Source of the DNA: Quatrionicoccus australiensis
Lineage (GTDB): Bacteria > Pseudomonadota > Gammaproteobacteria > Burkholderiales > Rhodocyclaceae
NCBI RefSeq assembly: GCF_020510525.1
Contig: NZ_CP075188.1
Location: 558,001-622,000, forward strand
Direction: 5' to 3'
Length of the DNA: 64,000 nt
Positions 53,018-62,236 of this stretch are shown here, piece after piece. The translations under genes and the position numbers were made by a program. Under the pieces are notes generated by a model. It was given only the letters and a program-made list of their open reading frames with translations. It had not been told where the DNA came from and searched no databases. How positions within the stretch are numbered: the first letter of the stretch is position 1; each line of letters starts with the position of its first letter.

Positions 53018-53050
53018 AAAACGCCCCGGCCGGTGGGGCGGGGCGTTTGT
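53018..53050 (-). terminator. Hairpin terminator of the Arg/Asp-rich protein gene
   Basis: The stem AAACGCCCC / GGGGCGTTT is followed on the minus strand by TTTTGCATT. Confidence 0.65.
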
Positions 53051-53072
53051 TCAGGCAAGCGCGGACGGGGGC

Positions 53073-53561
53073 TCAGTCGCGACCATGACCTTTGCCATGG
53101 CCGTGGTCACCGCCACCGCGCCGGTCGTCACGACGGTCCTCGCGGAAGTCACGGCGATCGTCGCGTCGGTCTTCCCGGTAATCGCGGCGATCATCCCGGC
53201 GCTCATGGCGAAACTCCTGGCGGCTATGGCCATGCTGTTCGCGGTAGCGCGGTGCGTATTCGTTGCTGTACCAGTCGTCGCGCACGAAATAGACGCGCTC
53301 GCCACAGGCCCGGTAACGCCCGCAATATTTGCCCCAATGCTTGGCATGGCCGGGCGGTACGCGCAGGTAAAGCGGCGGACGTCCGACCGGCACCCGCTGG
53401 ATCATCACCGGTTGCGGGAAGAGCAGGGCCGGCTCCGGGAAGCCGCCGATATCGATACGGCCGTAGAAGCCGGGCTGGCCAATGCTGACCGAAACCTGGG
53501 CGGTGGCGGGGGCGCTGAAGACCGCGGCGCCAAGGGTAAGCGCCAGAAGCAGACGTTTCAT
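53073..53561 (-). CDS. Exported protein with Arg/Asp-rich repeat tail
   Basis: A 162-residue protein from ATG 53561, with an AAGGAAAAC ribosome site. A signal peptide (MKRLLLALTLGAAVFSAPATAQ) leads to a Pro/aromatic core (IGQPGFYGRIDIGG; RPPLYLRVPPGHAKHWGKYCGRYRACGERVYFVRDDWY). The last ~45 residues repeat ERRDDRRDYREDRRDDRRDF, then end in a Gly/His-rich tail. The core resembles small periplasmic proteins with YxWGxW-like patches. Function unknown. Confidence 0.75.
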   Translation of the reverse strand: MKRLLLALTLGAAVFSAPATAQVSVSIGQPGFYGRIDIGGFPEPALLFPQPVMIQRVPVGRPPLYLRVPPGHAKHWGKYCGRYRACGERVYFVRDDWYSNEYAPRYREQHGHSRQEFRHERRDDRRDYREDRRDDRRDFREDRRDDRRGGGDHGHGKGHGRD

Positions 53562-53823
53562 TTTGTTTTCCTTATGGGGTAGTGCCCGATTAACGCAGCA
53601 AGGCGTTGAGTCGCCGACAACGGGGTTGCAACAGATTGTAAGGGCGATTTTCTCGTTGGCGCCCAATCCGGTCTGTCGCTGCTGCGCACACTCTTGGGCG
53701 GGGCGCTGAGTCAAGTCGCCGACGCCAAGACGACAAGAGGTGGTGCTTCATCGTCTCTTGTCAGCCCCCGCGCCGCCGCTACGCATGCACTGCTCGATCA
53801 TGGCATCAGCGGCGCTCTCGGAG

Positions 53824-54606
53824 TCATGCCGTCGGCACCGTCCCTCCATCAATAACGTACTCGGTGCCGGTGATTGAGGCGGCGCGCGGGGAAACCAGAA
53901 AAGTGATCAGGTCGGCGACCTCTTGAGGCCGGGCTGGGCGGCCGAGCGGTATGCCACCCAGCGAATCCATGATGATCTTCTTGCCACCTTCATAGTCGGT
54001 CCCTGCCTGATCCGCGAGCCGCCGGGCGAGCTGAACGGCCGCCTCTGTCTCAATCCACCCCGGTGAGACGCGAACGACGCGGATGCCTTTCGGCGTAACT
54101 TCCTTCGACAGGCTCTTGCTGTAGGTTGATAACGCCGCTTTCGCCGCCGCATAGGCGGTAGTCGATTCCGCCAGTGGCAGTTCGCGCTGTATCGACGTGA
54201 CGTGAATGATGACCCCCGATCCCTGCGCGATCATCGAGGGAAGCAGCGCCCGGTCGAGACGCACGGCAGGCATCAGATTCTGGTTGATCGCGGCATCCCA
54301 TTCACTGTCGTTCAGGGCCAGGAAACCGCCGCCAGGTGCGCTTGAGCCGCCGAGAACGTTGACAATGACATCAATGCCGCCGAGACGGTCGAGAACAGTG
54401 TCCGCCACGACCTGGCATCCCTCTGCCGTCATCAGGTCTGCGGCGAGATAGATGACGCCCTCTGGCGAGCTGTCAGGAACCGAACGCGCCGTGGCGACGA
54501 CCGTCACGCCGGCATTGCGCAAGGACTCGACGACTGACGCGCCAACACCTTTTGTGCCGCCGGTAACGAGTGCTCTGCTGCCGGCAAGTTCAAGGTCAAA
54601 GCTCAT
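53824..54606 (-). CDS. Short-chain dehydrogenase/reductase
   Basis: A 260-residue classical SDR. The NAD(P)-binding motif is [11 protein letters not shown], the NVLGG strand corresponds to NNAG, and the catalytic triad is Ser in HVTSIQ and Tyr/Lys in YAAAK. The C-terminal [13 protein letters not shown] is typical. The substrate is unknown. It overlaps the preceding NTF2-like gene by 4 bp. Confidence 0.9.
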   Translation of the reverse strand: MSFDLELAGSRALVTGGTKGVGASVVESLRNAGVTVVATARSVPDSSPEGVIYLAADLMTAEGCQVVADTVLDRLGGIDVIVNVLGGSSAPGGGFLALNDSEWDAAINQNLMPAVRLDRALLPSMIAQGSGVIIHVTSIQRELPLAESTTAYAAAKAALSTYSKSLSKEVTPKGIRVVRVSPGWIETEAAVQLARRLADQAGTDYEGGKKIIMDSLGGIPLGRPARPQEVADLITFLVSPRAASITGTEYVIDGGTVPTA

Positions 54607-54929
54607 AGCGTGATTTCCAGGGACGCGATTTTATGGCTTTCGAGTCCGAAGAAAAATCGAAGGTTGACAGGACTGCCGGGGAAGTTGCCAGTAACCCGAC
54701 AGGTGACGATGGTCTTGCTGCCACTGTCTTCGCATGCAAAGGGCTCGCTCGTGTAGGCGTACTTCTTTGACGAGGCCGCTTTCCATTGCTTGATGGCGGC
54801 CAGACCGTTGTGGGTTCGGCCTTCATCCTTTACGACGGCATGCTCAGTGAAGCACCGGGCAATAAACTCTTCGTCATCGCTGCCTGCAGTGAAATAGCGG
54901 TCAATGGGCGGGGGTAGTTTGATAGGCAT
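54603..54929 (-). CDS. NTF2-like (SnoaL-type) small protein
   Basis: A 108-residue protein with the cone-shaped NTF2 fold pattern: [41 protein letters not shown] and a final [17 protein letters not shown]. Proteins of this family bind or convert small hydrophobic molecules. It is co-transcribed with the SDR and lies opposite the HxlR gene. Confidence 0.82.
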   Translation of the reverse strand: MPIKLPPPIDRYFTAGSDDEEFIARCFTEHAVVKDEGRTHNGLAAIKQWKAASSKKYAYTSEPFACEDSGSKTIVTCRVTGNFPGSPVNLRFFFGLESHKIASLEITL

Positions 54930-55053
54930 GTGCTTGGCTCCTTCGTGAAAGATCGAATCACCCGGTACGATCCGGATTGCTTAGAAAGAAGGATGTGGGC
55001 AAACTCCCAAAACAACAAGAACGCACGAAAAAGTAAGGTACACACTAAACGGT

Positions 55054-55398
55054 ATGGCAAAAGAATGGACGCCCACCTCAGCCGCCGATGGCGTCGAACA
55101 GGCTCTCAAGATTCTTGAAGGAAAGTGGAAGCTGGTTATCCTGTTTCATCTGTTCGGCGGCAATTTGCTGCGATTCTCCGAACTGGAAAGGGCGATCCCT
55201 GCCATCACGCAGAAGATGCTGATCCAGCAACTTCGGCAAATGGAAGTGGACGGGGTTGTTCGGCGGATCGTCCACCATCAGGTGCCACCAAAAGTCGAAT
55301 ACGGCCTGACCGAATGGGGCCAGGCACTATGCCCTGCACTTGACGCGCTGCTGAAATGGGCCGATCTGCGCCAGGATGGAAATAAGAACGACAGGTGA
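55054..55398 (+). CDS. HxlR-family transcriptional regulator
   Basis: A 114-residue winged-helix protein. The family core is KILEGKWKLVILFHLFGGNLLRFSELERAIPAITQKMLIQQLRQMEVDGVVRRIVHHQVPPKVEYGLTEWG. The usual conserved Cys near the N-terminus is absent (QALKIL). It is divergent from the SDR/NTF2 pair across a 124-bp gap and probably regulates them, as many HxlR proteins do. Confidence 0.88.
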   Translation: MAKEWTPTSAADGVEQALKILEGKWKLVILFHLFGGNLLRFSELERAIPAITQKMLIQQLRQMEVDGVVRRIVHHQVPPKVEYGLTEWGQALCPALDALLKWADLRQDGNKNDR

Positions 55399-55692
55399 CT
55401 GGGCGAAGCCGTTCTCTGAATGGCTGCTTCTGCGGTGCTGAGAGCACGAAAGTCGACCGTGGTTTATTGATTTCATTCCTGTTCCAGCGCATCAGCCATG
55501 CTGAAGAAGCAGTATGTCCCCCCTTGCTGCTCTACTAGCTCCCGAAAATGTCCTGAATCCCGCCGTCAACCGTTGCGGCTGCGGCGATATGTCGCAGGGT
55601 CTGTCGTGTCAGGCTCTATAGAATCGCGCCTTCTTTTATTCTAATTAAATCAGCATGTTAGTGTTTTCTAATGCTGGTTTTTGGGGGCGGCG
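55399..55692 (+). promoter_or_regulatory. Leader region of the TonB receptor gene
   Basis: A 294-bp gap. TATAGAAT at 55617-55624 is a possible -10 with no convincing -35. No Fur box or cobalamin box can be recognised. A hairpin with a T run (55651-55682) sits directly before the start codon. Confidence 0.4.
55651..55682 (+). terminator. Terminator-like hairpin directly before the TonB receptor
   Basis: CAGCATGTTAG / CTAATGCTG (2-nt bulge, 6-nt loop) is followed by GTTTTT and then the GGGGG ribosome site. It would act on a transcript reading into the receptor gene. Confidence 0.5.
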
Positions 55693-57705
55693 GTGTTCAG
55701 GATCAAATCTTCTGTTTGCATGGTGTTGCTGGCCTTGGGGTCGCTGGCCCAGGCGGTTGAAAGTGGCGAGGATTCCGCCGTGACGCTGGGTGAGGTTCGC
55801 GTCCAGAGCGCGGCGGGCGGCTTGCCGGCGCGCAGCGTGCTGAGTTCGGTCAATCTGCTCGGCAGCGACCAGATCGAGAATCAGAACATCAAGGCGCCGT
55901 GGCAGTTGTTCAACCTGATGCCGGGCGTGATGATGACCGAGTTTGGTATGGGCACGACCTCGGGCAAGCTGTCCTTCCGCGCCTTCAACGGCGAGGGCGA
56001 GGTCAATGCGGTCAAGCTGCTGATCGACGGCATTCCGAGCAACAGCAACGACGGCAACATGCCTTATCTCGACATGCTGGCACCACTCGATATCGAGTCC
56101 ATCGAACTGGTCAAGGGCACCAACGATCCGCGCTATGGCCTGCACAACATCGCCGGCAACGCCAACCTGACGACGCGGATCGGCGGCAACTACACCCGTG
56201 CCCGCATCGGCCTGGGCAGTTTTGCGACGCGCGACCTGCAACTGAGCAAGGGCATCGAGGAAAACGGCCTGGCCCAGAACTATTTCCTTGCCTACCAGGC
56301 GGGTGACGGCTGGCGTGACCATGCCTTCTCGGAGAAGTTTTCCGGTGCCGGCAAGTGGTTCTTCAGTCCGAACGAGGGGCGCAGCAATTTCGGCCTGATC
56401 GTGCGCGCCTACCAGCAGGTGGCGCAGGAGGCCGGTTACCTGAGCCCGGCCCAGCTGCGCGCCGACCAGCGTCAGTCGCCGGCGATCAATGAAACCGACG
56501 GCGGCGAACGCAAGATGCAGCAGGTCAGCCTGCATGCCGACCACCAGTTTTCGGACCGGCTGTACGCCAGTGCCAAGGCCTATCTGAACCACATCGACGA
56601 CCGCCGCTGGCTCGATTACGGCCAGGGCACGACGCCGCAGGAACGCGCCATCCAGGAAACCCACAAGGGCGTGATCGGCACGCTGACCTGGCGACCGGTG
56701 GTCAGCGGCTTGTACGACCTGGCCATCGAGAGCGGCGTCGATGCCGAGTGGCAGGACAACAGGAGCCAGCGCTACACCATCAGCCAGCGCGTTCGCCTCG
56801 CCCAGACGCGCGACCAGCAGTTCGACTTCAACATCGCCGGCGCCTTCGTGCAGGCGGTGATCCGGCCGACCGAGAATCTCAAGATCGTGCCTGCCTACCG
56901 GGTCGATACCCTGAACGGTTCCTACCTCAACCAGCTGACCGGTGTGCGTTACGACATGAACGACTATGGCGTGATCGGCCAGCCCAAGCTGAGTGCGCTC
57001 TATACCTTCGCGCCGGGCTACAGCGTGTACGGCAATGTCGGGCGCAGCTTCCAGGTGGGCGTCGGCACCGGCAGCTATCACCTGAGCGCGCTGGCCGCCC
57101 AGGAGCCGTCGCTCAACGACGGCTGGGAGGCCGGTTTGAAGTTCAAGCCGCTGGCCGGTGTTGAAGGGCGGCTGGCGTTGTGGGAGCAGGTTGCCTCGAA
57201 CGAAATGCGCCGCATGCTGATGGGCGCCTCGAACGATGTCGAGGCGATCGGCAAGACGCGTCGCCAGGGTATCGATCTCGAACTGTCGGTGCGGGCCGGC
57301 GAGAACACGCGTATCTGGGCCTTCTATTCGCACCAGGATTCGAAGATCCTGCAGGCCGGTGCCACCGAGCCGGCCGCGCAGGGGCGCCAGATCGACCATG
57401 TGCCGCACTACATCGTGTCGGCCGGCGTCGAGCATCGCCTGCTGCCGGCCCTGCGTGTCTCGGCGACGGTCAACGCGCAAGGGGCTTACTATCTTGAGCG
57501 GACCAACGTGACCGAAAAATTCGGTGCCTACACGCTGCTCAACCTGTCGGCCAATTACCAGCTCAATCGCACGACCAGCCTCGACTTCCAGGTGCGCAAC
57601 GCGACCGACGAGCAGTATGACTACGTCTGGTATTCCGCCGGCAACACCTTCCATTCGCCGGGCGAAGGGCGCAGCTTCTTTGCCGCCCTCAATCTTGCCT
57701 ACTGA
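55693..57705 (+). CDS. TonB-dependent outer-membrane receptor
   Basis: A 670-residue receptor from GTG 55693, with signal MFRIKSSVCMVLLALGSLAQA and a GGGGG ribosome site; TTG 55681 is an alternative. The plug domain (about 30-150) contains LFNLMPGVMMTEFG, VKLLIDGIPSN and IESIELVKGTNDPRYGLHNIAGNAN. About 22 beta strands follow, ending in FFAALNLAY. The order with a PepSY protein next suggests ferric-siderophore uptake, by analogy. Confidence 0.88.
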   Translation: MFRIKSSVCMVLLALGSLAQAVESGEDSAVTLGEVRVQSAAGGLPARSVLSSVNLLGSDQIENQNIKAPWQLFNLMPGVMMTEFGMGTTSGKLSFRAFNGEGEVNAVKLLIDGIPSNSNDGNMPYLDMLAPLDIESIELVKGTNDPRYGLHNIAGNANLTTRIGGNYTRARIGLGSFATRDLQLSKGIEENGLAQNYFLAYQAGDGWRDHAFSEKFSGAGKWFFSPNEGRSNFGLIVRAYQQVAQEAGYLSPAQLRADQRQSPAINETDGGERKMQQVSLHADHQFSDRLYASAKAYLNHIDDRRWLDYGQGTTPQERAIQETHKGVIGTLTWRPVVSGLYDLAIESGVDAEWQDNRSQRYTISQRVRLAQTRDQQFDFNIAGAFVQAVIRPTENLKIVPAYRVDTLNGSYLNQLTGVRYDMNDYGVIGQPKLSALYTFAPGYSVYGNVGRSFQVGVGTGSYHLSALAAQEPSLNDGWEAGLKFKPLAGVEGRLALWEQVASNEMRRMLMGASNDVEAIGKTRRQGIDLELSVRAGENTRIWAFYSHQDSKILQAGATEPAAQGRQIDHVPHYIVSAGVEHRLLPALRVSATVNAQGAYYLERTNVTEKFGAYTLLNLSANYQLNRTTSLDFQVRNATDEQYDYVWYSAGNTFHSPGEGRSFFAALNLAY

Positions 57706-57714
57706 GGCCGGGGC

Positions 57715-58827
57715 ATGACGCGGCAGCGTCGGCGCCGCTTCTGGCTGGCGCTGCATCGCTGGCTCGGCCTGTCGGCCGGGCTGGCTTTCGCGCTGCTCGG
57801 GCTGACCGGCAGCATCTTGTGCTTCTACCAGGAGATCGATCTCCTGCTCAATCCGTTGCCGCACCCGATGGCGGCAGTGACGGCCGACTATCGCTGGCAG
57901 CCGGTGGCCGATGCCTTGCGGGCCAACTACCCGGACTATGCCGGGCCGTGGCGCATCGAGGTGCCGCTCGCCGCCGGGCGGCCCATCGTCGCCCGCTACT
58001 ACCGGCCGCCGGAACGCGCCGGCCGCGTCTTCGCGCCGCGCCTGGTGGCGCTTGACCCGACGACGCTGGCTGTGGTCCAGGACCGCTACTGGGGCGATTT
58101 CGCGACGACCTGGCTGTTCGACCTGCATTACACGCTGCTCGCCGGTGTGACCGGGCGGGTCGTGCTGGCCTGGTGTGGCGCCGCGCTGCTCGTGGTGCTG
58201 GGCATCGGCCTGTGGCTGTGGTGGCCGGCGCCGGGGCGCTGGCGCGAACGCATGCGCCCGCAGCTGCGTCCGGGCAGCGTACGGACGACCTACGACCTGC
58301 ATGTGCTGAGCGGCGTGTACGGTCTGCCCTTGCTGCTCGTGCTGGTGGTGACCGGGATCGTGCTCGAAGTGCCGGATACCGTGCAGCCGGCGGTCGAATT
58401 GCTCGGGCCATTGACCAAGGCGCCGGGCGCCTTGCCGGCCGGGCCTGCGCCTTTGTCGCTCGACGCCGCGCTGGCCGTCGCCCGCAGCCGCTTTCCCGAT
58501 GGCCGGCCGCGCTGGCTGGAGACGCCGGCACGGCACGGCGGGGTGACGCGGATCAGGCTCGAGCGGCCGGGCGAGCCAAGCCGGCGCTTTCCGCAAAGCA
58601 CGGTCTGGGTCGGGGCGGCGGCCAGTCCGCTGGCGGTGCGCGATATTGCGGCCGATTCGCCGGCCGACCGTTTCATGGCCTGGCAGCATCCTCTGCACAA
58701 CGGCGAGGCCTTCGGCCTGCCCGGCCGGATTGCAGTTGCTGTGGCCGGGTTGCTGCCTTTGCTGCTCTTTGTCAGCGGTTTGCTGCGCTGGCGCCAGAAG
58801 CGCGCTGCCCGCGCCGGTCGGGACTGA
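57715..58827 (+). CDS. PepSY-associated TM-helix protein
   Basis: A 370-residue inner-membrane protein with about four helices: RRFWLALHRWLGLSAGLAFALLGLTGSILCFYQEID near the N-terminus, a helix at about 150-165, one at about 200-220 and the last at about 345-360. A PepSY-like periplasmic loop lies between. Members often sit beside TonB receptors and may reduce ferric siderophores. The start is 10 bp after the receptor stop. Confidence 0.88.
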   Translation: MTRQRRRRFWLALHRWLGLSAGLAFALLGLTGSILCFYQEIDLLLNPLPHPMAAVTADYRWQPVADALRANYPDYAGPWRIEVPLAAGRPIVARYYRPPERAGRVFAPRLVALDPTTLAVVQDRYWGDFATTWLFDLHYTLLAGVTGRVVLAWCGAALLVVLGIGLWLWWPAPGRWRERMRPQLRPGSVRTTYDLHVLSGVYGLPLLLVLVVTGIVLEVPDTVQPAVELLGPLTKAPGALPAGPAPLSLDAALAVARSRFPDGRPRWLETPARHGGVTRIRLERPGEPSRRFPQSTVWVGAAASPLAVRDIAADSPADRFMAWQHPLHNGEAFGLPGRIAVAVAGLLPLLLFVSGLLRWRQKRAARAGRD

Positions 58828-58836
58828 AAGCCGGCC

Positions 58837-59460
58837 TCAGCGCCGCTGCCAGACCTGCCAGCGTTCGCGTCCGGAAAAGACTGCAATCGAGTCGTCGACC
58901 GCTGCATCTTCGATCCGCACGAAATTGGGCGTCAGCAGGGCGTCGAGTTCGTCCGGCAGGATGCCGAAGGGCGGGCCTTTCGGTTGTTCGCAGATGAAGA
59001 AGAAACCGGCGAGCAGGGCGCCGCTCGGCAGCAGTTCGGCGACGCGCCGGCCCCAGTCGGCCCACAGTTTGCGCGGCAGGGCGCAGAGGAAGGCGCGTTC
59101 GTAGATCAGCTCGAACGGTCGACTGCCGGAAAAGGTGAAAAAGTCGGCGCAGACGAGGTCGACCGCTGTGTCGCCCAAAACTTCGCGCGCCGTGGCGACG
59201 GCGACCGGCGAGAAGTCGAGCGCCGTCACCGGCCAGCCGGCGTCGGCCAGATGCACCGCTTCCCAGGCGCTGCCGCAGCCGGGAATCAGTGTGTTGAGCG
59301 GCGTCGACCGCTGGCCGACGAAAGCGGCGAGGGCGTTCGGCACCTTGCCGGCATCCCAGGGCGTGACGCCTTCACCGAAGCGCTTGCACCAGAAGTCGGG
59401 GTGTTCCGGGCGTTGATGGTCTGCTTTGCTCTGTGCCGGGGAAGTCGGGCTGTCGCTCAT
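58837..59460 (-). CDS. TPMT-family SAM methyltransferase
   Basis: A 207-residue protein from ATG 59460. Motifs include [19 protein letters not shown], the SAM loop [20 protein letters not shown], the acidic [10 protein letters not shown] and the ERAFLCALP segment. Bacterial members methylate thiopurines, selenium or tellurium compounds; the substrate is not known here. It is divergent from hemC. Confidence 0.85.
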   Translation of the reverse strand: MSDSPTSPAQSKADHQRPEHPDFWCKRFGEGVTPWDAGKVPNALAAFVGQRSTPLNTLIPGCGSAWEAVHLADAGWPVTALDFSPVAVATAREVLGDTAVDLVCADFFTFSGSRPFELIYERAFLCALPRKLWADWGRRVAELLPSGALLAGFFFICEQPKGPPFGILPDELDALLTPNFVRIEDAAVDDSIAVFSGRERWQVWQRR

Positions 59461-59502
59461 GCTAAGATTGCCCTCTTCCCAACCCTTGCTGCGTGCCGTT
59501 TC

Positions 59503-60438
59503 ATGTCCGCTCCTTCTAAGATAGTCATCGCTTCCCGCGAATCGCGCCTTGCCATGTGGCAGGCTGTTCATGTCCAGGGCCGTCTGGCCAGTCTGAATCC
59601 GGGGGCTGAGGTCGTCATTCTAGGCATGACGACCCAGGGTGACCAGATTCTTGACCGGCCGCTCGCCGAAATCGGCGGCAAGGGTCTGTTTATCAAGGAA
59701 CTCGAAGTCGCGATGCAGGAGGGCAAGGCCCACCTCGCCGTGCATTCGATGAAGGACGTGCCCATGGTGATGCCGGAAGGTTTCGTGCTGGCCGCCATTT
59801 CGGCGCGCGAGAATCCGCGTGACGCCTTCGTTTCGAACAAGTATTCCGGGTTGGACGAGCTGCCGGCCGGCGCCGTGGTCGGTACCTCCAGCCTGCGCCG
59901 CGAAGCCATCCTGCGTTCGAAGTACCCGCAGCTGGTGATCAAGAGCTTGCGCGGCAATCTCGATACCCGCCTGAAAAAGCTCGATGCCGGCGAGTACGAC
60001 GCGATCATCCTGGCTGCCGCCGGCCTGATCCGCCTCGGCCTGGAAAACCGCATCAAAACGGTGTTGACCGCTGAACAGTCGCTGCCGGCTCCCGGCCAGG
60101 GCGCGCTCGGCGTCGAACTGCTCGACGGCGCCGCCAACATGCTCGATGTCGTCGCACCGCTCAACGATCCGGAAACCGCCCACTGCGTCAAGGCCGAACG
60201 CGCCTTCTCGCGCGCCCTCGGCGGTTCCTGCCAGGTGCCGCTGGGCGGCTACGCGATCATCGACAACGGCCAACTGTGGCTGCGCGGTTTCGTCGCCACT
60301 GCCGATGGCAAGGAAATGGTCAGTGCCGAGTTGCGTGGCAATCCGGCCGACGACGAGGCGCTCGGCCTGCAACTGGCCGCCACCCTGCGTGCCCAGGGCG
60401 CCGACGCCATCCTGGAAAAGCTCGCCCACTGCAAATGA
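59503..60438 (+). CDS. hemC: Porphobilinogen deaminase (hydroxymethylbilane synthase)
   Basis: A 311-residue enzyme from ATG 59503. The N-terminus [15 protein letters not shown] binds the substrate. [19 protein letters not shown] and [13 protein letters not shown] are family arginine and lysine motifs. The dipyrromethane-carrying Cys is in [10 protein letters not shown]. It is first of hemC-hemD-hemX-hemY; the hemD start overlaps by 4 bp. Confidence 0.97.
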   Translation: MSAPSKIVIASRESRLAMWQAVHVQGRLASLNPGAEVVILGMTTQGDQILDRPLAEIGGKGLFIKELEVAMQEGKAHLAVHSMKDVPMVMPEGFVLAAISARENPRDAFVSNKYSGLDELPAGAVVGTSSLRREAILRSKYPQLVIKSLRGNLDTRLKKLDAGEYDAIILAAAGLIRLGLENRIKTVLTAEQSLPAPGQGALGVELLDGAANMLDVVAPLNDPETAHCVKAERAFSRALGGSCQVPLGGYAIIDNGQLWLRGFVATADGKEMVSAELRGNPADDEALGLQLAATLRAQGADAILEKLAHCK

Positions 60439-61217
60439 GTTCCGCCGGCCCGCTTGGCGGCCGAACCATCGTTGTTACCCGGCCCAGGGCGCAGGCAGCG
60501 CCGCTGGCCGAGGCGATTGCCGCCGCCGGCGGTAATCCGCTGATCTTCCCCCTGCTCGAAATTGCGCCGGCCGCCGATCCGGCGCCGCTCGCCGCGGCCA
60601 TTGCCGATTTGCCGCAATACAGCCTCGCCGTTTTCATCAGCCCGAATGCGGTCGACCATGCCGTACCGGCCATTTTGGCCCGCGGGGCGTGGCCGGCCGG
60701 CTTGCGTCCGGCCGCGGTCGGGCCGGGCACGGTCAAGGCCTTGGCGGCGCATGGCATTGCCAACTGCCTGGTGCCGGCCGAGCGTTTCGATTCGGAAGCC
60801 CTGCTTGAGTTGCCGGAACTCGCCGCTGCAGCGGTCGACGGTCGGCGAGTGGCCATTTTCCGCGGTGACGGCGGTCGCGAATTGCTCGCCGCCACGCTGC
60901 GCCAGCGTGGCGCGACGGTCGATTGCATCACCTGTTATCAACGCTCCGGCCCGACGGCCGGCGCCGACGAATTGCTCGCCGCCTGGCGCGCCGGGCGGCT
61001 TGACGCGCTCACCGTGTCGAGCAGCGAAGGCCTGCGCCATCTGTGCGAATTGCTCGACGGCGCAGGCATGGCCTGCCTGCGCGCCACGCCGCTTTTCGTG
61101 CCGCATGCCCGTATTGCCGAAAGTGCGCGCGCCCTCGGCCTCGACAAAATTATCCTCACCGCAGCAGCGGACGCCGGCATCATCGCCGGCTTAGTTGCTT
61201 ATAATTGGCTGGCATGA
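60435..61217 (+). CDS. hemD: Uroporphyrinogen-III synthase
   Basis: A 260-residue enzyme that closes and inverts ring D of hydroxymethylbilane. Sequence similarity in the family is low. Motifs are [60 protein letters not shown] and [15 protein letters not shown]. It overlaps hemC and hemX by 4 bp. Confidence 0.93.
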   Translation: MSSAGPLGGRTIVVTRPRAQAAPLAEAIAAAGGNPLIFPLLEIAPAADPAPLAAAIADLPQYSLAVFISPNAVDHAVPAILARGAWPAGLRPAAVGPGTVKALAAHGIANCLVPAERFDSEALLELPELAAAAVDGRRVAIFRGDGGRELLAATLRQRGATVDCITCYQRSGPTAGADELLAAWRAGRLDALTVSSSEGLRHLCELLDGAGMACLRATPLFVPHARIAESARALGLDKIILTAAADAGIIAGLVAYNWLA

Positions 61218-62236
61218 TGTCCGAAAACGATCAAACTCCCCCTCCCGCCGCGATGCCTGTTTCTGCTCCCGCTCCCGTTGCCGCGCGTTCGGCCCGCTCC
61301 GCGATCGCCCTGGCAATTGCCGTCATCGCGCTGCTGCTGGCCGGCTGGCAATGGTTTGAAAGCCGTGCGCGGCTGGCCGATGTGACTGCCGCCAGCCTGG
61401 AAGCGCGTGGCGCGCAAAAGGAAGTGCACGAGCAGTTCGAGGCGCTGCAAGTCCGGATGGGCGCGCTCGAAGCGCGGCTGACCGAATTCCAGGGCCAGGG
61501 CGCTGCCTTGCAGGGGCTTTACCAGGAAATCGCACATAACCGCGAGGATGCGACCCTGCTCGAAGTCGAGCAGGCCATCACGCTGGCCAGCCAGCAGCTG
61601 CAACTGGCCGGTAATGTGCCGGTCGCGGTGCTCGCCTTGCAGACCGCCGACCTGCGTCTGGCGCGTCTCGATCCGGCCCGTTACCTGCCGCTGCGCAAGG
61701 CGCTGGCCAAGGATCTGGCGCAATTGAACGGCCTGGTCATGGTCGATGTGCCGGGCATCAGCCTGCGTCTCGAGCAGGTCCTGCTCAATGCCGACAAGTT
61801 GCCACTGGTGGCTGACGGTCGACCCGTCGTCAAAGCCGAAAATGCCGCCCCGGCCGCGCCGCTGACCTGGTGGCAACGCCTGGGTGCTGCCGCCGGCGAA
61901 GAGTTCAAGGGCCTGGTGCGTATCCAGCGCTTCGACCGCAGCGAGCCGGTCCTGCTGGCACCCGGCCAGGACTTCTTCCTGCGCGAAAATCTCAAGCTGC
62001 GCCTGCTCAATGCCCGTCTGGCATTGCTCTCGCGTGATTCCTCCACCTTCCGCGCCGAACTGGCGGTCGCCCAGTCCTGGCTGACCCGCCATTTCGATGC
62101 CGCCGACAAGGCCGTACAGGCAACCCAAGCCAGTCTGCGCCAGATGGCCGGCAGCGAGCTGAATGCCGCACTGCCCGACCTCGGTGCCAGCCTGTCGGCC
62201 GTGCGTGCCCTGCGTACCGGCAAGGAAAAGCGGTGA
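61214..62236 (+). CDS. hemX: HemX-like membrane protein
   Basis: A 340-residue protein from ATG 61214 (a second ATG is at 61217). A Pro/Ala-rich cytoplasmic segment, one TM helix (about 32-52) and a long coiled-coil precede a globular domain with LEVEQAITLASQQLQLAGN and WWQRLGAAAGEEFKGLVRI. It is encoded with hemCD and hemY in many proteobacteria. Its role in haem synthesis is unclear, since the methyltransferase activity first assigned is not supported by its fold. Confidence 0.9.
   Translation: MMSENDQTPPPAAMPVSAPAPVAARSARSAIALAIAVIALLLAGWQWFESRARLADVTAASLEARGAQKEVHEQFEALQVRMGALEARLTEFQGQGAALQGLYQEIAHNREDATLLEVEQAITLASQQLQLAGNVPVAVLALQTADLRLARLDPARYLPLRKALAKDLAQLNGLVMVDVPGISLRLEQVLLNADKLPLVADGRPVVKAENAAPAAPLTWWQRLGAAAGEEFKGLVRIQRFDRSEPVLLAPGQDFFLRENLKLRLLNARLALLSRDSSTFRAELAVAQSWLTRHFDAADKAVQATQASLRQMAGSELNAALPDLGASLSAVRALRTGKEKR

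Noticed and set aside
50108..53488. A very long open frame on the plus strand opposite pepN and the flavoprotein gene
   Set aside because: It is a shadow of GC-rich minus-strand coding sequence. It has low-complexity Arg/Gly/Gln content and no domain, while pepN on the other strand has all catalytic motifs.
55399..55692. A Fur box or cobalamin riboswitch before the TonB receptor
   Set aside because: No 19-bp Fur-like palindrome or B12 box was found; only the terminator-like hairpin is visible.
55645..58698. A 1017-codon open frame on the minus strand opposite the TonB and PepSY genes
   Set aside because: Composition (His/Arg/Gln-rich) is that of antisense frames in GC-rich genes, and the plus-strand proteins are clear family members.
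47320..59502. The block as a genomic island with integrase or tRNA attachment
   Set aside because: No integrase, transposase, tRNA or flanking direct repeats are visible, and several genes (pepN, TonB) have normal composition.
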